DNA from: Pseudomonas sp. AB6
GTDB taxonomy: Bacteria > Pseudomonadota > Gammaproteobacteria > Pseudomonadales > Pseudomonadaceae
DNA: 64,000 nt
Direction: 5' to 3'
NCBI RefSeq assembly: GCF_034314105.1
Contig: NZ_JAVIWJ010000001.1
Span: 903,501 to 967,500 of the forward strand
The position numbers and the translations under genes are program-made. The notes beneath the pieces were generated by a model. That model saw nothing but the letters and a program-made list of their open reading frames with translations. It did no database searches and was not told the DNA's origin. This document shows, one piece after another, positions 47,291 through 56,692 of this stretch (its first letter is position 1; every line of letters begins with the position of its first letter).

Positions 47291-47376
47291 GATAACCGCG
47301 GCAGGAAGGTATTAACTATTGCCTGAGGCCGTTCAATGCGATGGTCTGTGCGCCCGAGTGGGAAGTAGATGTCCAA

Positions 47377-47406
47377 AGCCCTAAGAGCTGGGTCTTAGGG
47401 CCTTTT
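47377..47406. terminator. Strong hairpin terminator
   Basis: GCCCTAAGA (47378-47386) pairs with TCTTAGGGC (47393-47401) around GCTGGG, followed by TTTT on the plus strand. It separates the peptide/enzyme module from the DUF3509 gene, which ends at 47439 on the minus strand, and probably stops that transcript. Confidence 0.75.
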
Positions 47407-47438
47407 ATAATCAGTTCGCGGGTACCAAACTATTTGAC

Positions 47439-47717
47439 TTAACGGGTGTGGTAAGTCGGCAGATCGAAACGGTGTTGGCTTTGCAGCATCGAAATCGCGG
47501 GAAGTTCGCTGGCTTGCGCGGCCAAGTCACGACGAATCGCACTGATCACCCAATCCAATTGAACGGGGGTGTGCAGTTGGGCATAGGTCACCGAGCGGCG
47601 AATTTGTTTACCTTCAGTGTTGCGTAGGGTGAGTAAGACGCCCCCGTCAGGGCGTAATTGAGTAGTCACCTCGAATTCAGAAAATACGGATGCAAATTTT
47701 TCTTGGATAAAAGTCAT
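47439..47717 (-). CDS. DUF3509-family protein
   Basis: A 92-residue protein started at ATG 47717 with CGGAG upstream. It opens MTFIQEKFASVFSEFEVTTQ and continues LRPDGGVLLTLRNTEGKQIR then RSVTYAQLHTPVQLDWVISA, the Pseudomonas DUF3509 pattern. It is probably a small soluble protein of two sheets and a helix. Function unknown. Confidence 0.85.
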   Translation of the reverse strand: MTFIQEKFASVFSEFEVTTQLRPDGGVLLTLRNTEGKQIRRSVTYAQLHTPVQLDWVISAIRRDLAAQASELPAISMLQSQHRFDLPTYHTR

Positions 47718-48124
47718 GTCTTGGCTCCGTTGCTCAATGGGTAACAAGCTTGGGAGAGCCGTTGCAGTGTCTGTGCCAGCATTCTGATATCTAACATAGC
47801 TATATAAATCAAACACTTAAAAAAATCTATGATTGTGAGTTTCGTGCAAATTGCATGAGTGGCCATCGGGCATCCTGCATTTTGCGGATAATACGCCGGG
47901 TTTTATCGTGTTGCTGAAGCCTGCTGGGCAAAATCAAATTGAGGCGATGCAACATTCAGAGAAAGGATGACTCAACATTATGTGACGTTTATTAAGTAGA
48001 GCGTTGATCCTATTGAGACTCTCTATCGCCTGTATACGTTGACCCTTAGCCAGCAGCTCAGGAGACTGCAGGTATCCGATCTCTACCACAGGCTTTTTAT
48101 AGCGTGTATTCAAGGAGTAGCACC
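47718..48124. other. AT-rich intergenic region (about 400 bases)
   Basis: Divergent promoter region between the DUF3509 gene and the ankyrin-repeat gene. It has AT-rich stretches (47795-47835). No RNA gene or strong operator is visible. The ankyrin gene start is preceded by AAGGAG. Confidence 0.5.
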
Positions 48125-48655
48125 GTGACTGACGATTTCAAACCTACTGCTCAGCAAATGACCGATGATGAAGCCTTAGAATTTGCCGAGCAGGTTTTCG
48201 ACCTGGCTCGAAAGGGCGATGCGAGGATGTTGGGCTTGTTATTGGAGAAGGATCTGACACCTAATTTGCGCAACCATAAAGGTGACACCTTGTTGATGCT
48301 TGCCAGTTATCACGGACATCTAGAGGCTGTCCAGGTGTTATTGGCCTTTAAGGCTGACCCGGAAATTCGAAACGACAACGGGCAAAGTCCTATTGCTGGT
48401 GCGGCCTTCAAGGGTGACTTGCCGGTAGTTAAAGTGCTGGTTGAAAGCGGTGCGAATGTCGAAGGCGCGTCTGCAGATGGGCGCACCGCCTTGATGATGG
48501 CTGCCATGTTCAACCGCACCGAAATCGTCGATTACCTGTTGTCTCAAGGCGCCAATCCCCACGCTCAGGATGCCAAGGGCGTCACACCGCTGGCAGCCGC
48601 ACAAACCATGGGCGCGGTGGACACGGCTGAATTACTGAGCGGGCTTAGTCGCTAG
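48125..48655 (+). CDS. Ankyrin-repeat protein
   Basis: A 176-residue cytoplasmic protein with about four ankyrin repeats: NHKGDTLLMLASYHGHLEAV, NDNGQSPIAGAAFKGDLPVV and ADGRTALMMAAMFNRTEIVD, then AKGVTPLAAAQTMGAVDTAE. GTG 48125 is chosen with AAGGAG seven bases upstream; a frame opens further 5'. The family gives protein-protein contacts. In Pseudomonas a similar protein (AnkB type) has been linked to catalase, but katB is not adjacent here. Confidence 0.85.
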   Translation: MTDDFKPTAQQMTDDEALEFAEQVFDLARKGDARMLGLLLEKDLTPNLRNHKGDTLLMLASYHGHLEAVQVLLAFKADPEIRNDNGQSPIAGAAFKGDLPVVKVLVESGANVEGASADGRTALMMAAMFNRTEIVDYLLSQGANPHAQDAKGVTPLAAAQTMGAVDTAELLSGLSR

Positions 48656-48766
48656 CAGTTGAGTAAATGCATGGCCATTAGTCGCTATCCATAGAGCCGT
48701 GCGCCATTTCCGGCTATCCTGCGCGCCTAATTTTTTGGCTACTGTTGGCCACCTGTCAGGACTTCC

Positions 48767-49297
48767 ATGAAAAACCAACTCATAGAATTAATCAGCAAAG
48801 TCAGTTCGGGTTGCATGGAAGCTAATGAAATCGCCCAAGTGGCTGACGAGTCCGAAAGAGCCTACGCGGATCCGCAAGCGTTTCTAGCTGCCAATCCTGA
48901 CGTCAACTATGACGACAGCTTCCCGTTCCCGCTGGGTGAGTGGATGGTGATAGGAAGTCTGCCGGACACTGTACTGTTCCAGGCTGACAGTTACATGGAC
49001 CTTTTTGCGCAGATAGTCGCTTCGTTTGGCGACGAGGTAACGTTTAACATCAAACCCAAGCAACTCGCCAAGGTCGAGCCCTTGATCGCGCTAAACCGAA
49101 TTCAGATTCAGTTAAGCAGCATGAATAAAGATAAGGGTGGTTACGTACTGATGAACCTGAGCCAACCGTTGGACGATGAGCTGCAGGCAGTGCTGGTTTA
49201 CGGCAACGATCTGGATCGCGTGTTGGAATTGTGCGCAGCGGTCGGGATCGCCGCGGCGCCGTCGTTGGAAGCGCTACGGATTGAGCTCTACGTTTGA
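48767..49297 (+). CDS. Uncharacterised soluble protein
   Basis: A 176-residue acidic protein I do not recognise. It starts MKNQLIELISKVSSGCMEAN. No membrane segment or signal peptide is visible. It contains FPFPLGEWMVIGSLPDTVLF and ends LEALRIELYV. The ATG is reached by TCAGGAC upstream. It sits between the ankyrin protein and a small membrane protein, all rightward, but the gaps are over 100 bases. Confidence 0.65.
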   Translation: MKNQLIELISKVSSGCMEANEIAQVADESERAYADPQAFLAANPDVNYDDSFPFPLGEWMVIGSLPDTVLFQADSYMDLFAQIVASFGDEVTFNIKPKQLAKVEPLIALNRIQIQLSSMNKDKGGYVLMNLSQPLDDELQAVLVYGNDLDRVLELCAAVGIAAAPSLEALRIELYV

Positions 49298-49403
49298 TAG
49301 GTCGGCACACAAGGGTTGTGCCCAAAATAAGAGCTTAGCGAACGGAACCCTCTGACCGCTCAAACATCCTAAGCAGGTAAGCACTTACTTAGGAGCAATA
49401 ACC

Positions 49404-49595
49404 ATGGGTTCCACTTTTAATGGTCTGATTGGGTTGATCATCCTGGTTCTGGATATCTGGGCGGTCATCAATGTATTGAAGAGTGGCGCCGAAGTCGGGA
49501 TGAAAATCCTATGGGTGTTGCTGATTTTGTTGCTGCCGGTATTGGGCCTGATTATATGGGCGATTGCCGGACCCAGGGGCAACGTAAGAATCTGA
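49404..49595 (+). CDS. PLDc_N-domain small membrane protein
   Basis: A 63-residue protein with two membrane helices (GLIGLIILVLDIWAVINVLK and MKILWVLLILLLPVLGLIIW), ending AIAGPRG. This is the PLDc_N pattern, a membrane module found alone or before phospholipase D enzymes. AGGAG lies upstream. Function when alone is unknown. Confidence 0.85.
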   Translation: MGSTFNGLIGLIILVLDIWAVINVLKSGAEVGMKILWVLLILLLPVLGLIIWAIAGPRGNVRI

Positions 49596-49811
49596 TCTGC
49601 CCTCGTCCGGTTCGATGCGGGACCTCAGGCGCCTAATGGCTGATGCTGTAAGGCGCATTTTTTTTGTCTGCGATCAGTATCGCCCGCAGACCAAAGGAGG
49701 TTCGACCTAACATCGTCCGCAACGTAGAATGCTCGCCTCCTTTCTTAGGGGCGGTGCTTCTTATGAAGCCGCCGCTGTCCGTTGCCACCAGCATTTACCG
49801 GGGACTTACCC

Positions 49812-50672
<861 letters not shown>

Positions 50673-50833
50673 ACGGGCTAGAACGTCAGGCTGAAAGGAT
50701 TGCTTACATTTCAGCCATGGCGCTCTGTAGAAATTTCACAATATTTCGAAGAGTATCGTGCCGCCTATTCGCCCAAAAGGCTCGGGCGCACGCTTTCAAT
50801 TTACTCCTCGAATCCAACGGATCTAAGAACACC

Positions 50834-52921
50834 ATGGCCAAAACGGACTCCCAGAGTCATCAGCCCACCTCATCACGCCCGCTACAACCTACTGTCAAAT
50901 CTCACTTGGCTTATACCCTGCTGAGCGGGATCGTGTTGATGGTGATGTACAGTCTGCTGCGCATTGCGCTGCTGGTCTATAACCGTCAAATGATAGGCAC
51001 GACGCCGGCTTCGACGTTCATGGAGGCCATGGGCAATGGCCTGCGTTTCGATTTGCGCTTGACGGTTTATTTGTTGATCCCGTTACTGTTGGCATTGCTC
51101 AGCGCCAGGGTGATGAAATGGCGTGGACTGTTCCGTTTTTGGTTGACCTTGGGCGCCAGTATCACGCTGTTCCTGGGCTTGATGGAACTGGACTTCTACC
51201 GTGAGTTTCACCAGCGCCTCAATGGTTTGGTGTTCCAGTACGTCAAGGAAGACCCCAAAACCGTGCTGAGCATGCTGTGGTACGGTTTCCCGGTAGCACG
51301 GTATCTGCTGGTCTGGGCTGCCGTGACCTGGCTGCTGAGCCTTGTATTCAAAGGTATCGACCGTCTGACGCGACCGCAACGCACGATGAGCGTCAGCTCC
51401 GGCAACAACCGTTCGGTAGCTCCCTGGTATACGCGCATCGGCGTGTTTGTATTGTGCCTAGCGGTCGCGGTAATTGCTTCCCGTGGCACCTTGCGCCAAG
51501 GCCCGCCGCTGCGATGGGGTGATGCCTACACCACAAATTCGAACTTCGCCAACCAGTTGGGCCTCAATGGCACCTTGTCGCTGATTGAAGCCGCTAAAGC
51601 CTTGAGTTCGGACCAGCACGCCAACATCTGGAAGTCGACGATGCCTGATGCCCAAGCGCAGAAGGTCACCCGCGACATGTTGCTGACTGCCCATGACACG
51701 TTGGTCGACGCAGATCAGGCCGCTGTGCGCAGAGACACGGTTCCGCCCATTGAAAACACGCTGCCGATTCGCAACGTGGTGGTGATCCTGATGGAAAGCT
51801 TCGCCGGTCACTCGGTGGGCGCTTTGGGCAGCGATGCCAATATCACGCCAAACTTCGACAAGTTGTCGCAAGAAGGATTGTTGTTCGATCGCTTCTTCTC
51901 CAACGGCACTCATACCCACCAGGGTATGTTCGCGACCATGGCCTGCTTTCCTAACTTGCCAGGTTTTGAATACCTGATGCAGACCCCGGAAGGCAGTAAC
52001 AAACTGTCCGGCTTGCCGCAGTTGCTCAGTGCCCGTGGTTACGACGACGTTTATGTCTACAACGGCGACTTTGCTTGGGATAACCAGTCGGGCTTCTTCA
52101 GTAATCAGGGAATGACCACGTTTATTGGTCGTAATGATTTTGTTAATCCAGTGTTCTCCGACCCAACATGGGGCGTGTCGGACCAGGACATGTTCGACCG
52201 TGGCGCCCAAGAGCTAAAGGCCCGAGAAGGCAAAAAGCCGTTTTATGCGCTGTTGCAAACCTTGTCGAACCACACGCCTTATGCGCTACCTGCAAACTTG
52301 CCTGTCGAGCGCGTGACCGGCCACGGTACGCTGGACGAACACCTGACTGCCATGCGTTATGCCGACTGGGCACTGGGGCAGTTTTTTGAGAAAGCCAAGA
52401 AAGAGCCCTACTTCAAGGACACCTTGTTCGTAATCGTGGGCGACCACGGCTTCGGCAACGACAAACAGATCACTGAGTTGGATCTGGGTCGTTTCAACGT
52501 GCCGCTGTTGCTGATCGGCCCGGGTATACAGGAGAAGTTCGGCAAGCGCAGCAGTACGGTGGGCACTCAGATCGACATCGTGCCAACCATCATGGGCCGG
52601 TTGGGCGGGGAATCGCGTAACCAGTGCTGGGGGCGCGACCTGTTGAACCTTCCGGAAGGCGACAAGGGTTTCGGTGTGATCAAGCCTTCTGGCGGCGAAT
52701 TAACCGTGGGCTATGTCACTGGTGATCGCATTCTGGTCGAGCCCAAAGGCATGCCACCGCTGCTATATCAGTACCAGTTGGGCGCCAAACCCCACGCTGA
52801 AGTGATGACTGCTCAACCTGATCAGGCGCAGCTCAAGGAAAAGCTGGAAGCGTTCATACAAACGGCGACGAAAAGTTTGATGGACAACACGGCAGGTGTG
52901 AGCGCGGGAAAAATGCGCTGA
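50834..52921 (+). CDS. LTA synthase-like membrane phosphoglycerol transferase/sulfatase-fold enzyme
   Basis: A 695-residue inner-membrane protein: ~5 N-terminal helices (~25-210) then a periplasmic sulfatase-type domain (~300-640). Metal/catalytic motifs are VVVILMESFAGHSVGALGSD, SNGTHTHQGMFATMACFPN (catalytic Thr), SNHTPYALP, and VGDHGFG. Relatives include OpgB/MdoB and Gram-positive LtaS, which move phosphoglycerol onto glucans or teichoic acid. In pseudomonads the acceptor is not settled. ATG 50834 gives an ordinary N-terminus, though its ribosome-binding site is weak. Confidence 0.87.
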   Translation: MAKTDSQSHQPTSSRPLQPTVKSHLAYTLLSGIVLMVMYSLLRIALLVYNRQMIGTTPASTFMEAMGNGLRFDLRLTVYLLIPLLLALLSARVMKWRGLFRFWLTLGASITLFLGLMELDFYREFHQRLNGLVFQYVKEDPKTVLSMLWYGFPVARYLLVWAAVTWLLSLVFKGIDRLTRPQRTMSVSSGNNRSVAPWYTRIGVFVLCLAVAVIASRGTLRQGPPLRWGDAYTTNSNFANQLGLNGTLSLIEAAKALSSDQHANIWKSTMPDAQAQKVTRDMLLTAHDTLVDADQAAVRRDTVPPIENTLPIRNVVVILMESFAGHSVGALGSDANITPNFDKLSQEGLLFDRFFSNGTHTHQGMFATMACFPNLPGFEYLMQTPEGSNKLSGLPQLLSARGYDDVYVYNGDFAWDNQSGFFSNQGMTTFIGRNDFVNPVFSDPTWGVSDQDMFDRGAQELKAREGKKPFYALLQTLSNHTPYALPANLPVERVTGHGTLDEHLTAMRYADWALGQFFEKAKKEPYFKDTLFVIVGDHGFGNDKQITELDLGRFNVPLLLIGPGIQEKFGKRSSTVGTQIDIVPTIMGRLGGESRNQCWGRDLLNLPEGDKGFGVIKPSGGELTVGYVTGDRILVEPKGMPPLLYQYQLGAKPHAEVMTAQPDQAQLKEKLEAFIQTATKSLMDNTAGVSAGKMR

Positions 52922-52937
52922 CAGGTCAATAATGAGA

Positions 52938-52963
52938 AGAGGCCTTGATTGGCCTCTTTTTTT
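52938..52963 (+). terminator. Rho-independent terminator after the LTA synthase-like gene
   Basis: AGAGGCC pairs with GGCCTCT around TTGATT, followed by a run of Ts. It starts 17 bases after the stop codon. Confidence 0.93.
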
Positions 52964-53045
52964 GCCTGCGTCACGGTGGAACGAATGGAGAATCCTCAAG
53001 GTCCAGATTGAGTGAGCCGCTTTCGGCTTGGCCAAGGAGACATTG

Positions 53046-53282
53046 ATGAAACAGTGGACCATTACGTATGTCGATAAGGACGGTGTACAGCAGAGCCTTG
53101 AGCTTGAGCGCGAGCAACGCCCGAGTAATGAAGACGCAGCTGATTACCTGCGTGAGGTTTTGTTTCCTGTTGCCGATAAGCTTGACTTGAATGACCTTGA
53201 CGGTCGAGCGCCGGAGCCTACTGTAAAGTCTTTAAAAGCCATGCACAGTGTGCAGATACTCACTGTTACTGAGGCTTACTGA
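53046..53282 (+). CDS. Small uncharacterised protein
   Basis: A 78-residue acidic protein. I start it at ATG 53046 with AAGGAGAC just upstream. It reads MKQWTITYVDKDGVQQSLEL then REQRPSNEDAADYLREVLFP, a small mixed fold with a charged helix. It has a downstream RraB-domain gene on the same strand with a 243-base gap. The family is not one I recognise. Confidence 0.65.
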   Translation: MKQWTITYVDKDGVQQSLELEREQRPSNEDAADYLREVLFPVADKLDLNDLDGRAPEPTVKSLKAMHSVQILTVTEAY

Positions 53283-53525
53283 GCGCTCATTCGCTAACGC
53301 CTGTTTTGCCATTGGCACAGGCCGTCGATAGGATTACTCTGCAAATGAGGCCGGTGCAGCGTTGCTCCGGCCTCTAAATGTCGACGCCAGGTTTTTCGCT
53401 ACTTGGCCTTGTCAGCTACATGCTTGATCCCCCGGTGGCAGAGTACCTGTCGCTGAGCGGCCACTGATCAGCGGTCGTGCCGGGAAAGTTGAAACTCTAT
53501 CTATCGTTGCATAGGAGGACGTTTC

Positions 53526-53864
53526 ATGAGCACAGCCTATCAAGAGGACATCAGCAGTAATGTACTGCGCCGCATGAAAGAGGGCGGTTTCGATTTCGCC
53601 AGTATCCATCCCATCGAGTTTTACGCCGTCTTTCCGGATGAGGAACGGGCACGGCAGGCTGCAGGGCAGTTTCGCGGAGAATCGCTCAACGCGCAGGTCA
53701 GCGCGCGTGATGACGGGGTTTGGCATCTTCAGTTGAGTAAATTGATGTACGCCACCTATGGCGGCATCGGTGATTTTGAACAGGACTTTCAGACGATGAT
53801 CACGCCTCTGGATGGTGAGGTCGAGGGCTGGGGAGTCACTCAAGTGATTAAAGGTCTCCACTAA
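53526..53864 (+). CDS. RraB-domain protein
   Basis: A 112-residue protein of the ribonuclease E inhibitor RraB/DUF1260-like fold. It opens MSTAYQEDISSNVLRRMKEG, continues with FYAVFPDEERARQAAGQF and GVWHLQLSKLMYATYGGIGD, and ends VEGWGVTQVIKGLH. GGAGG lies upstream of the ATG. In E. coli RraB binds RNase E and changes mRNA decay; that role here is by family only. Confidence 0.85.
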   Translation: MSTAYQEDISSNVLRRMKEGGFDFASIHPIEFYAVFPDEERARQAAGQFRGESLNAQVSARDDGVWHLQLSKLMYATYGGIGDFEQDFQTMITPLDGEVEGWGVTQVIKGLH

Positions 53865-53888
53865 CTACGTGTTTAGTATCCCCCTCTT

Positions 53889-53917
53889 CCGACTGACGCC
53901 TCGTCAGTCGGTTTTTT
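53889..53917 (+). terminator. Rho-independent terminator after the RraB-domain gene
   Basis: CCGACTGACG pairs perfectly with CGTCAGTCGG around CCT, followed by six Ts. Confidence 0.95.
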
Positions 53918-54310
53918 CAATCCAAGCCGCTCATCCGACGCCGTTTTCTGCAACGGAATTAAAAGTTGTGGAAAAAAAAGCCACTCATTGAGTGGCCCAA
54001 AGGGAAGTTCGGTTAATAGCTAGTAAAAAATCAAGCCTGGGCGGACACACCACACCTGATGTTCGCTTGAATGCGGGCGATTATCTGCAAACAGACCCTT
54101 ACTGTGAAATCAACTCTGACTATGCGGGTGATAGCCATTGGCGATGAGACGCGTCCGAATGAAGCGTACTAGTTTTTTTGGGGCGGTTAGTGCGCTGGAA
54201 TGGTGCGGACTGCATGAAGGGTTTAACCAACTGCTTGATAAGTCAGCGTTTATGTCGATGGCACGGGCTTTGCGAAGACCTTTGGTGTCCGTGGTGACAA
54301 GGAGTACGGC
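53918..54310. other. Intergenic region before the ATP-grasp cassette (about 390 bases)
   Basis: Holds a minus-strand hairpin with a T-run (53972-53996). It also holds a possible 50-codon plus-strand ORF opening with a GTG inside that hairpin (about 53991-54143, containing TPDVRLNAGDYLQTDPYCEI); no ribosome-binding site supports it. The rest is likely promoter for the cassette. Confidence 0.4.
53972..53996 (-). terminator. Minus-strand terminator without an obvious gene
   Basis: On the minus strand GCCACT pairs with AGTGGC around CAATG and runs into eight Ts. No minus-strand protein gene ends here, so it may terminate a small RNA transcribed leftward from about 54000-54300. It could also back up the plus-strand terminator at 53889. 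Confidence 0.6.
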
Positions 54311-55720
54311 ATGACTCGCACTTTTTATGATGAAATGTATGACGCTGGCGGCCTAGTGCGCCCGCATTATCGGGAGTTCGCCCGCTGGTTAGGTGAAACC
54401 CCGCCCGAGTTATTAGCGCAGCGCAGGCGTGAGGCCGATCTTCTGTTTCATCGTGCGGGTATCACATTCACTCTGTATGGCGATGATCAAGGCACTGAGC
54501 GGCTGATTCCTTTCGATACCATTCCACGCAGCATCCCAGCCAGCGAATGGCGCTTCGTCGAGCGCGGCTGTATTCAGCGGGTCAAGGCGTTGAATATGTT
54601 TCTCGCCGATCTCTACCACGATCAGCGAATTATCAAGGCCGGGATTATTCCCGCAGAACAGGTGCTGGCCAACGAGCAATACCAATTAGCGATGCAAGGC
54701 CTGAATCTGCACCGTGATATTTACTCGCACGTGTCAGGCGTCGATCTGGTGCGTGATGGCGATGGCACCTATTACGTGCTCGAAGACAATTTGCGTACGC
54801 CAAGCGGTGTGAGCTACATGCTCGAAGATCGCAAGATGATGATGCGCCTGTTTCCAGAGTTGTTTGCAGCGCAACGTATCGCGCCCATCGATCACTACCC
54901 GAACATGCTGCTCGACACCCTGAAAAGCTCCAGCCCTATTGATAATCCGAGCGTGGTGGTTTTGACGCCTGGCCGCTTTAACAGCGCCTTTTTCGAACAC
55001 GCCTTTTTGGCGCGGGAGATGGGGGTTGAGTTGGTGGAGGGTGCTGACCTGTTCGTGCGCGATGATCGCGTGTTCATGCGCACCACCGATGGCCCTAAAG
55101 CGGTCGATGTAATTTACCGTCGCCTGGACGATGCCTTTCTCGACCCGTTGGCGTTTAACCCAGATTCGATGCTTGGCGTGCCAGGCCTTTTGTCGGCCTA
55201 TCGCTCGGGTAACGTGGTGCTAGCTAACGCTATCGGCACAGGGGTTGCGGACGATAAGTCAATTTACCCCTATGTCACGGACATGATTCGTTTCTACTTA
55301 GACGAAGAACCTCTCCTGCAAAACGTTCCCACTTGGCAATGCCGCAAACCCGAAGAGTTGTCTCACGTTCTGGCTCATCTGCCAGAACTTGTGGTCAAGG
55401 AAACCCAGGGGTCAGGCGGTTACGGGATGTTGGTTGGTCCGGCGGCTACGGCGGCAGAGATCGAGTCGTTTCGGGCGCGGCTCAAGGCCAAGCCGCACGC
55501 ATATATCGCACAGCCCACTTTATGCTTGTCGACTTGCCCGACATTTGTCGAAAACGGCATCGCCCCGCGCCACATCGACTTACGCCCGTTTGTTCTTTCC
55601 GGCCGTGAAACCCGGGTCGTTCCTGGTGGCCTTACTCGAGTGGCGCTGCGTGAAGGCTCACTCGTCGTAAACTCGTCTCAGGGCGGTGGAACCAAGGACA
55701 CTTGGGTGGTTGAGGATTAA
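54311..55720 (+). CDS. Circularly permuted ATP-grasp protein (first gene of a peptide-ligase-like cassette)
   Basis: A 469-residue cytoplasmic protein of the DUF404/DUF407 type: a permuted ATP-grasp ligase expected to join a carboxylate to an amine with ATP. Segments include YDEMYDAGGLVRPHYREFAR, VSGVDLVRDGDGTYYVLEDN and LRTPSGVSYMLEDRKMMMRL. NAIGTGVADDK, LVVKETQGSGGYGMLVGP and the late HIDLRPFVLSG follow. The protein is followed after 12 bases by an alpha-E gene and then a transglutaminase gene, the conserved trio proposed to make and trim a peptide-like product. The true product is unknown. Confidence 0.9.
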   Translation: MTRTFYDEMYDAGGLVRPHYREFARWLGETPPELLAQRRREADLLFHRAGITFTLYGDDQGTERLIPFDTIPRSIPASEWRFVERGCIQRVKALNMFLADLYHDQRIIKAGIIPAEQVLANEQYQLAMQGLNLHRDIYSHVSGVDLVRDGDGTYYVLEDNLRTPSGVSYMLEDRKMMMRLFPELFAAQRIAPIDHYPNMLLDTLKSSSPIDNPSVVVLTPGRFNSAFFEHAFLAREMGVELVEGADLFVRDDRVFMRTTDGPKAVDVIYRRLDDAFLDPLAFNPDSMLGVPGLLSAYRSGNVVLANAIGTGVADDKSIYPYVTDMIRFYLDEEPLLQNVPTWQCRKPEELSHVLAHLPELVVKETQGSGGYGMLVGPAATAAEIESFRARLKAKPHAYIAQPTLCLSTCPTFVENGIAPRHIDLRPFVLSGRETRVVPGGLTRVALREGSLVVNSSQGGGTKDTWVVED

Positions 55721-55732
55721 GGAAGCCTGCCA

Positions 55733-56692
55733 ATGCTAAGTAGAACTGCCTCGGATTTATATTGGATGTCGCGATACCTGGAGCGAGCGGAAAATCTTGC
55801 CCGGATGCTCGACGTCAGTTATTCGCTGTCGCTAATGCCGCAGGACGGGCAAGACGATGGTTTGCATGAAATTGCCATGCCGCTGCTAATTACCGGAACG
55901 CTTGACGATTACGTGGAGCGCCGCGGTGAGTTGCACGCTGAACGTTTGTTGCACTTCTTTGCCCTTGATGCAACCAACCCGGCCAGCATCTATAGCTGCT
56001 TGGGCGCGGCGCGGGCCAGTGCCCATGCGGTACGTGGCCGAATCACGGCGGACATGTGGGAAAACATTAATGCTACTTGGCTGGAGATTCGCGGTATCGC
56101 TGATCAGGGCTTGAGCCGTTACGGCATTAGCCGGTTTTGCGAATGGGTCAAGGAGCGCTCCCATCTGTTTCGGGGTGCGACGTATGGCACCATCATGCGC
56201 CATGACGCATTCCGCTTTATTCGGCTAGGGACGTTCATCGAGCGCGCCGACAATACCTTGCGCCTGTTGGACGCCCGCTACGAGATGCTTGAATTACGCG
56301 GGCACGATACTGAAGAAGTGGCAGACACCACGGCCCATGGTTACTACCAATGGAGCGCGTTGTTGCGGGCGCTGTCGTCGTTTGAAGCCTATACCGAACT
56401 GTATCGGGATGCGCCGGGTGCGCGCCAAGTGGCCGAACTATTGCTGTTGCGTGCGGATATCCCTCGTTCGCTACGCGCTTGCATGGAGGAGATTGACGAG
56501 ACGCTGGCCAGCTTGTCTGGGACCAACGGTCGTCCGGCCCAACGCTTGGCAGCTCAGTTGGAGGCGCGTCTGCGTTACACCGGCATTGATGAGATTCTCG
56601 GTGAGGGTTTGCATAAATGGTTGAACGAATTTATTCCGCTGGTAGCCCAATTGGGTAACGCTATCCACACTTCGTACCTGGAGGCTGCATGA
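55733..56692 (+). CDS. Alpha-E domain protein (DUF403)
   Basis: A 319-residue all-helical protein opening MLSRTASDLYWMSRYLERAE, then NLARMLDVSYSL, the alpha-E signature. It contains RHDAFRFIRLGTFIERADNT as the second copy of the pattern. It always travels with the permuted ATP-grasp and transglutaminase genes; a helper or substrate-binding role is assumed. It overlaps the next gene by four bases (ATGA). Confidence 0.92.
   Translation: MLSRTASDLYWMSRYLERAENLARMLDVSYSLSLMPQDGQDDGLHEIAMPLLITGTLDDYVERRGELHAERLLHFFALDATNPASIYSCLGAARASAHAVRGRITADMWENINATWLEIRGIADQGLSRYGISRFCEWVKERSHLFRGATYGTIMRHDAFRFIRLGTFIERADNTLRLLDARYEMLELRGHDTEEVADTTAHGYYQWSALLRALSSFEAYTELYRDAPGARQVAELLLLRADIPRSLRACMEEIDETLASLSGTNGRPAQRLAAQLEARLRYTGIDEILGEGLHKWLNEFIPLVAQLGNAIHTSYLEAA

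Noticed and set aside
45183..47438. A LuxI-type AHL synthase next to the LuxR-type gene
   Set aside because: No frame on either strand shows LuxI family features; the M29-like protein is unrelated.
53991..54143. 50-codon ORF in front of the ATP-grasp gene
   Set aside because: Opens with GTG inside a hairpin without a ribosome-binding site and matches no family I know; too weak to call a gene.
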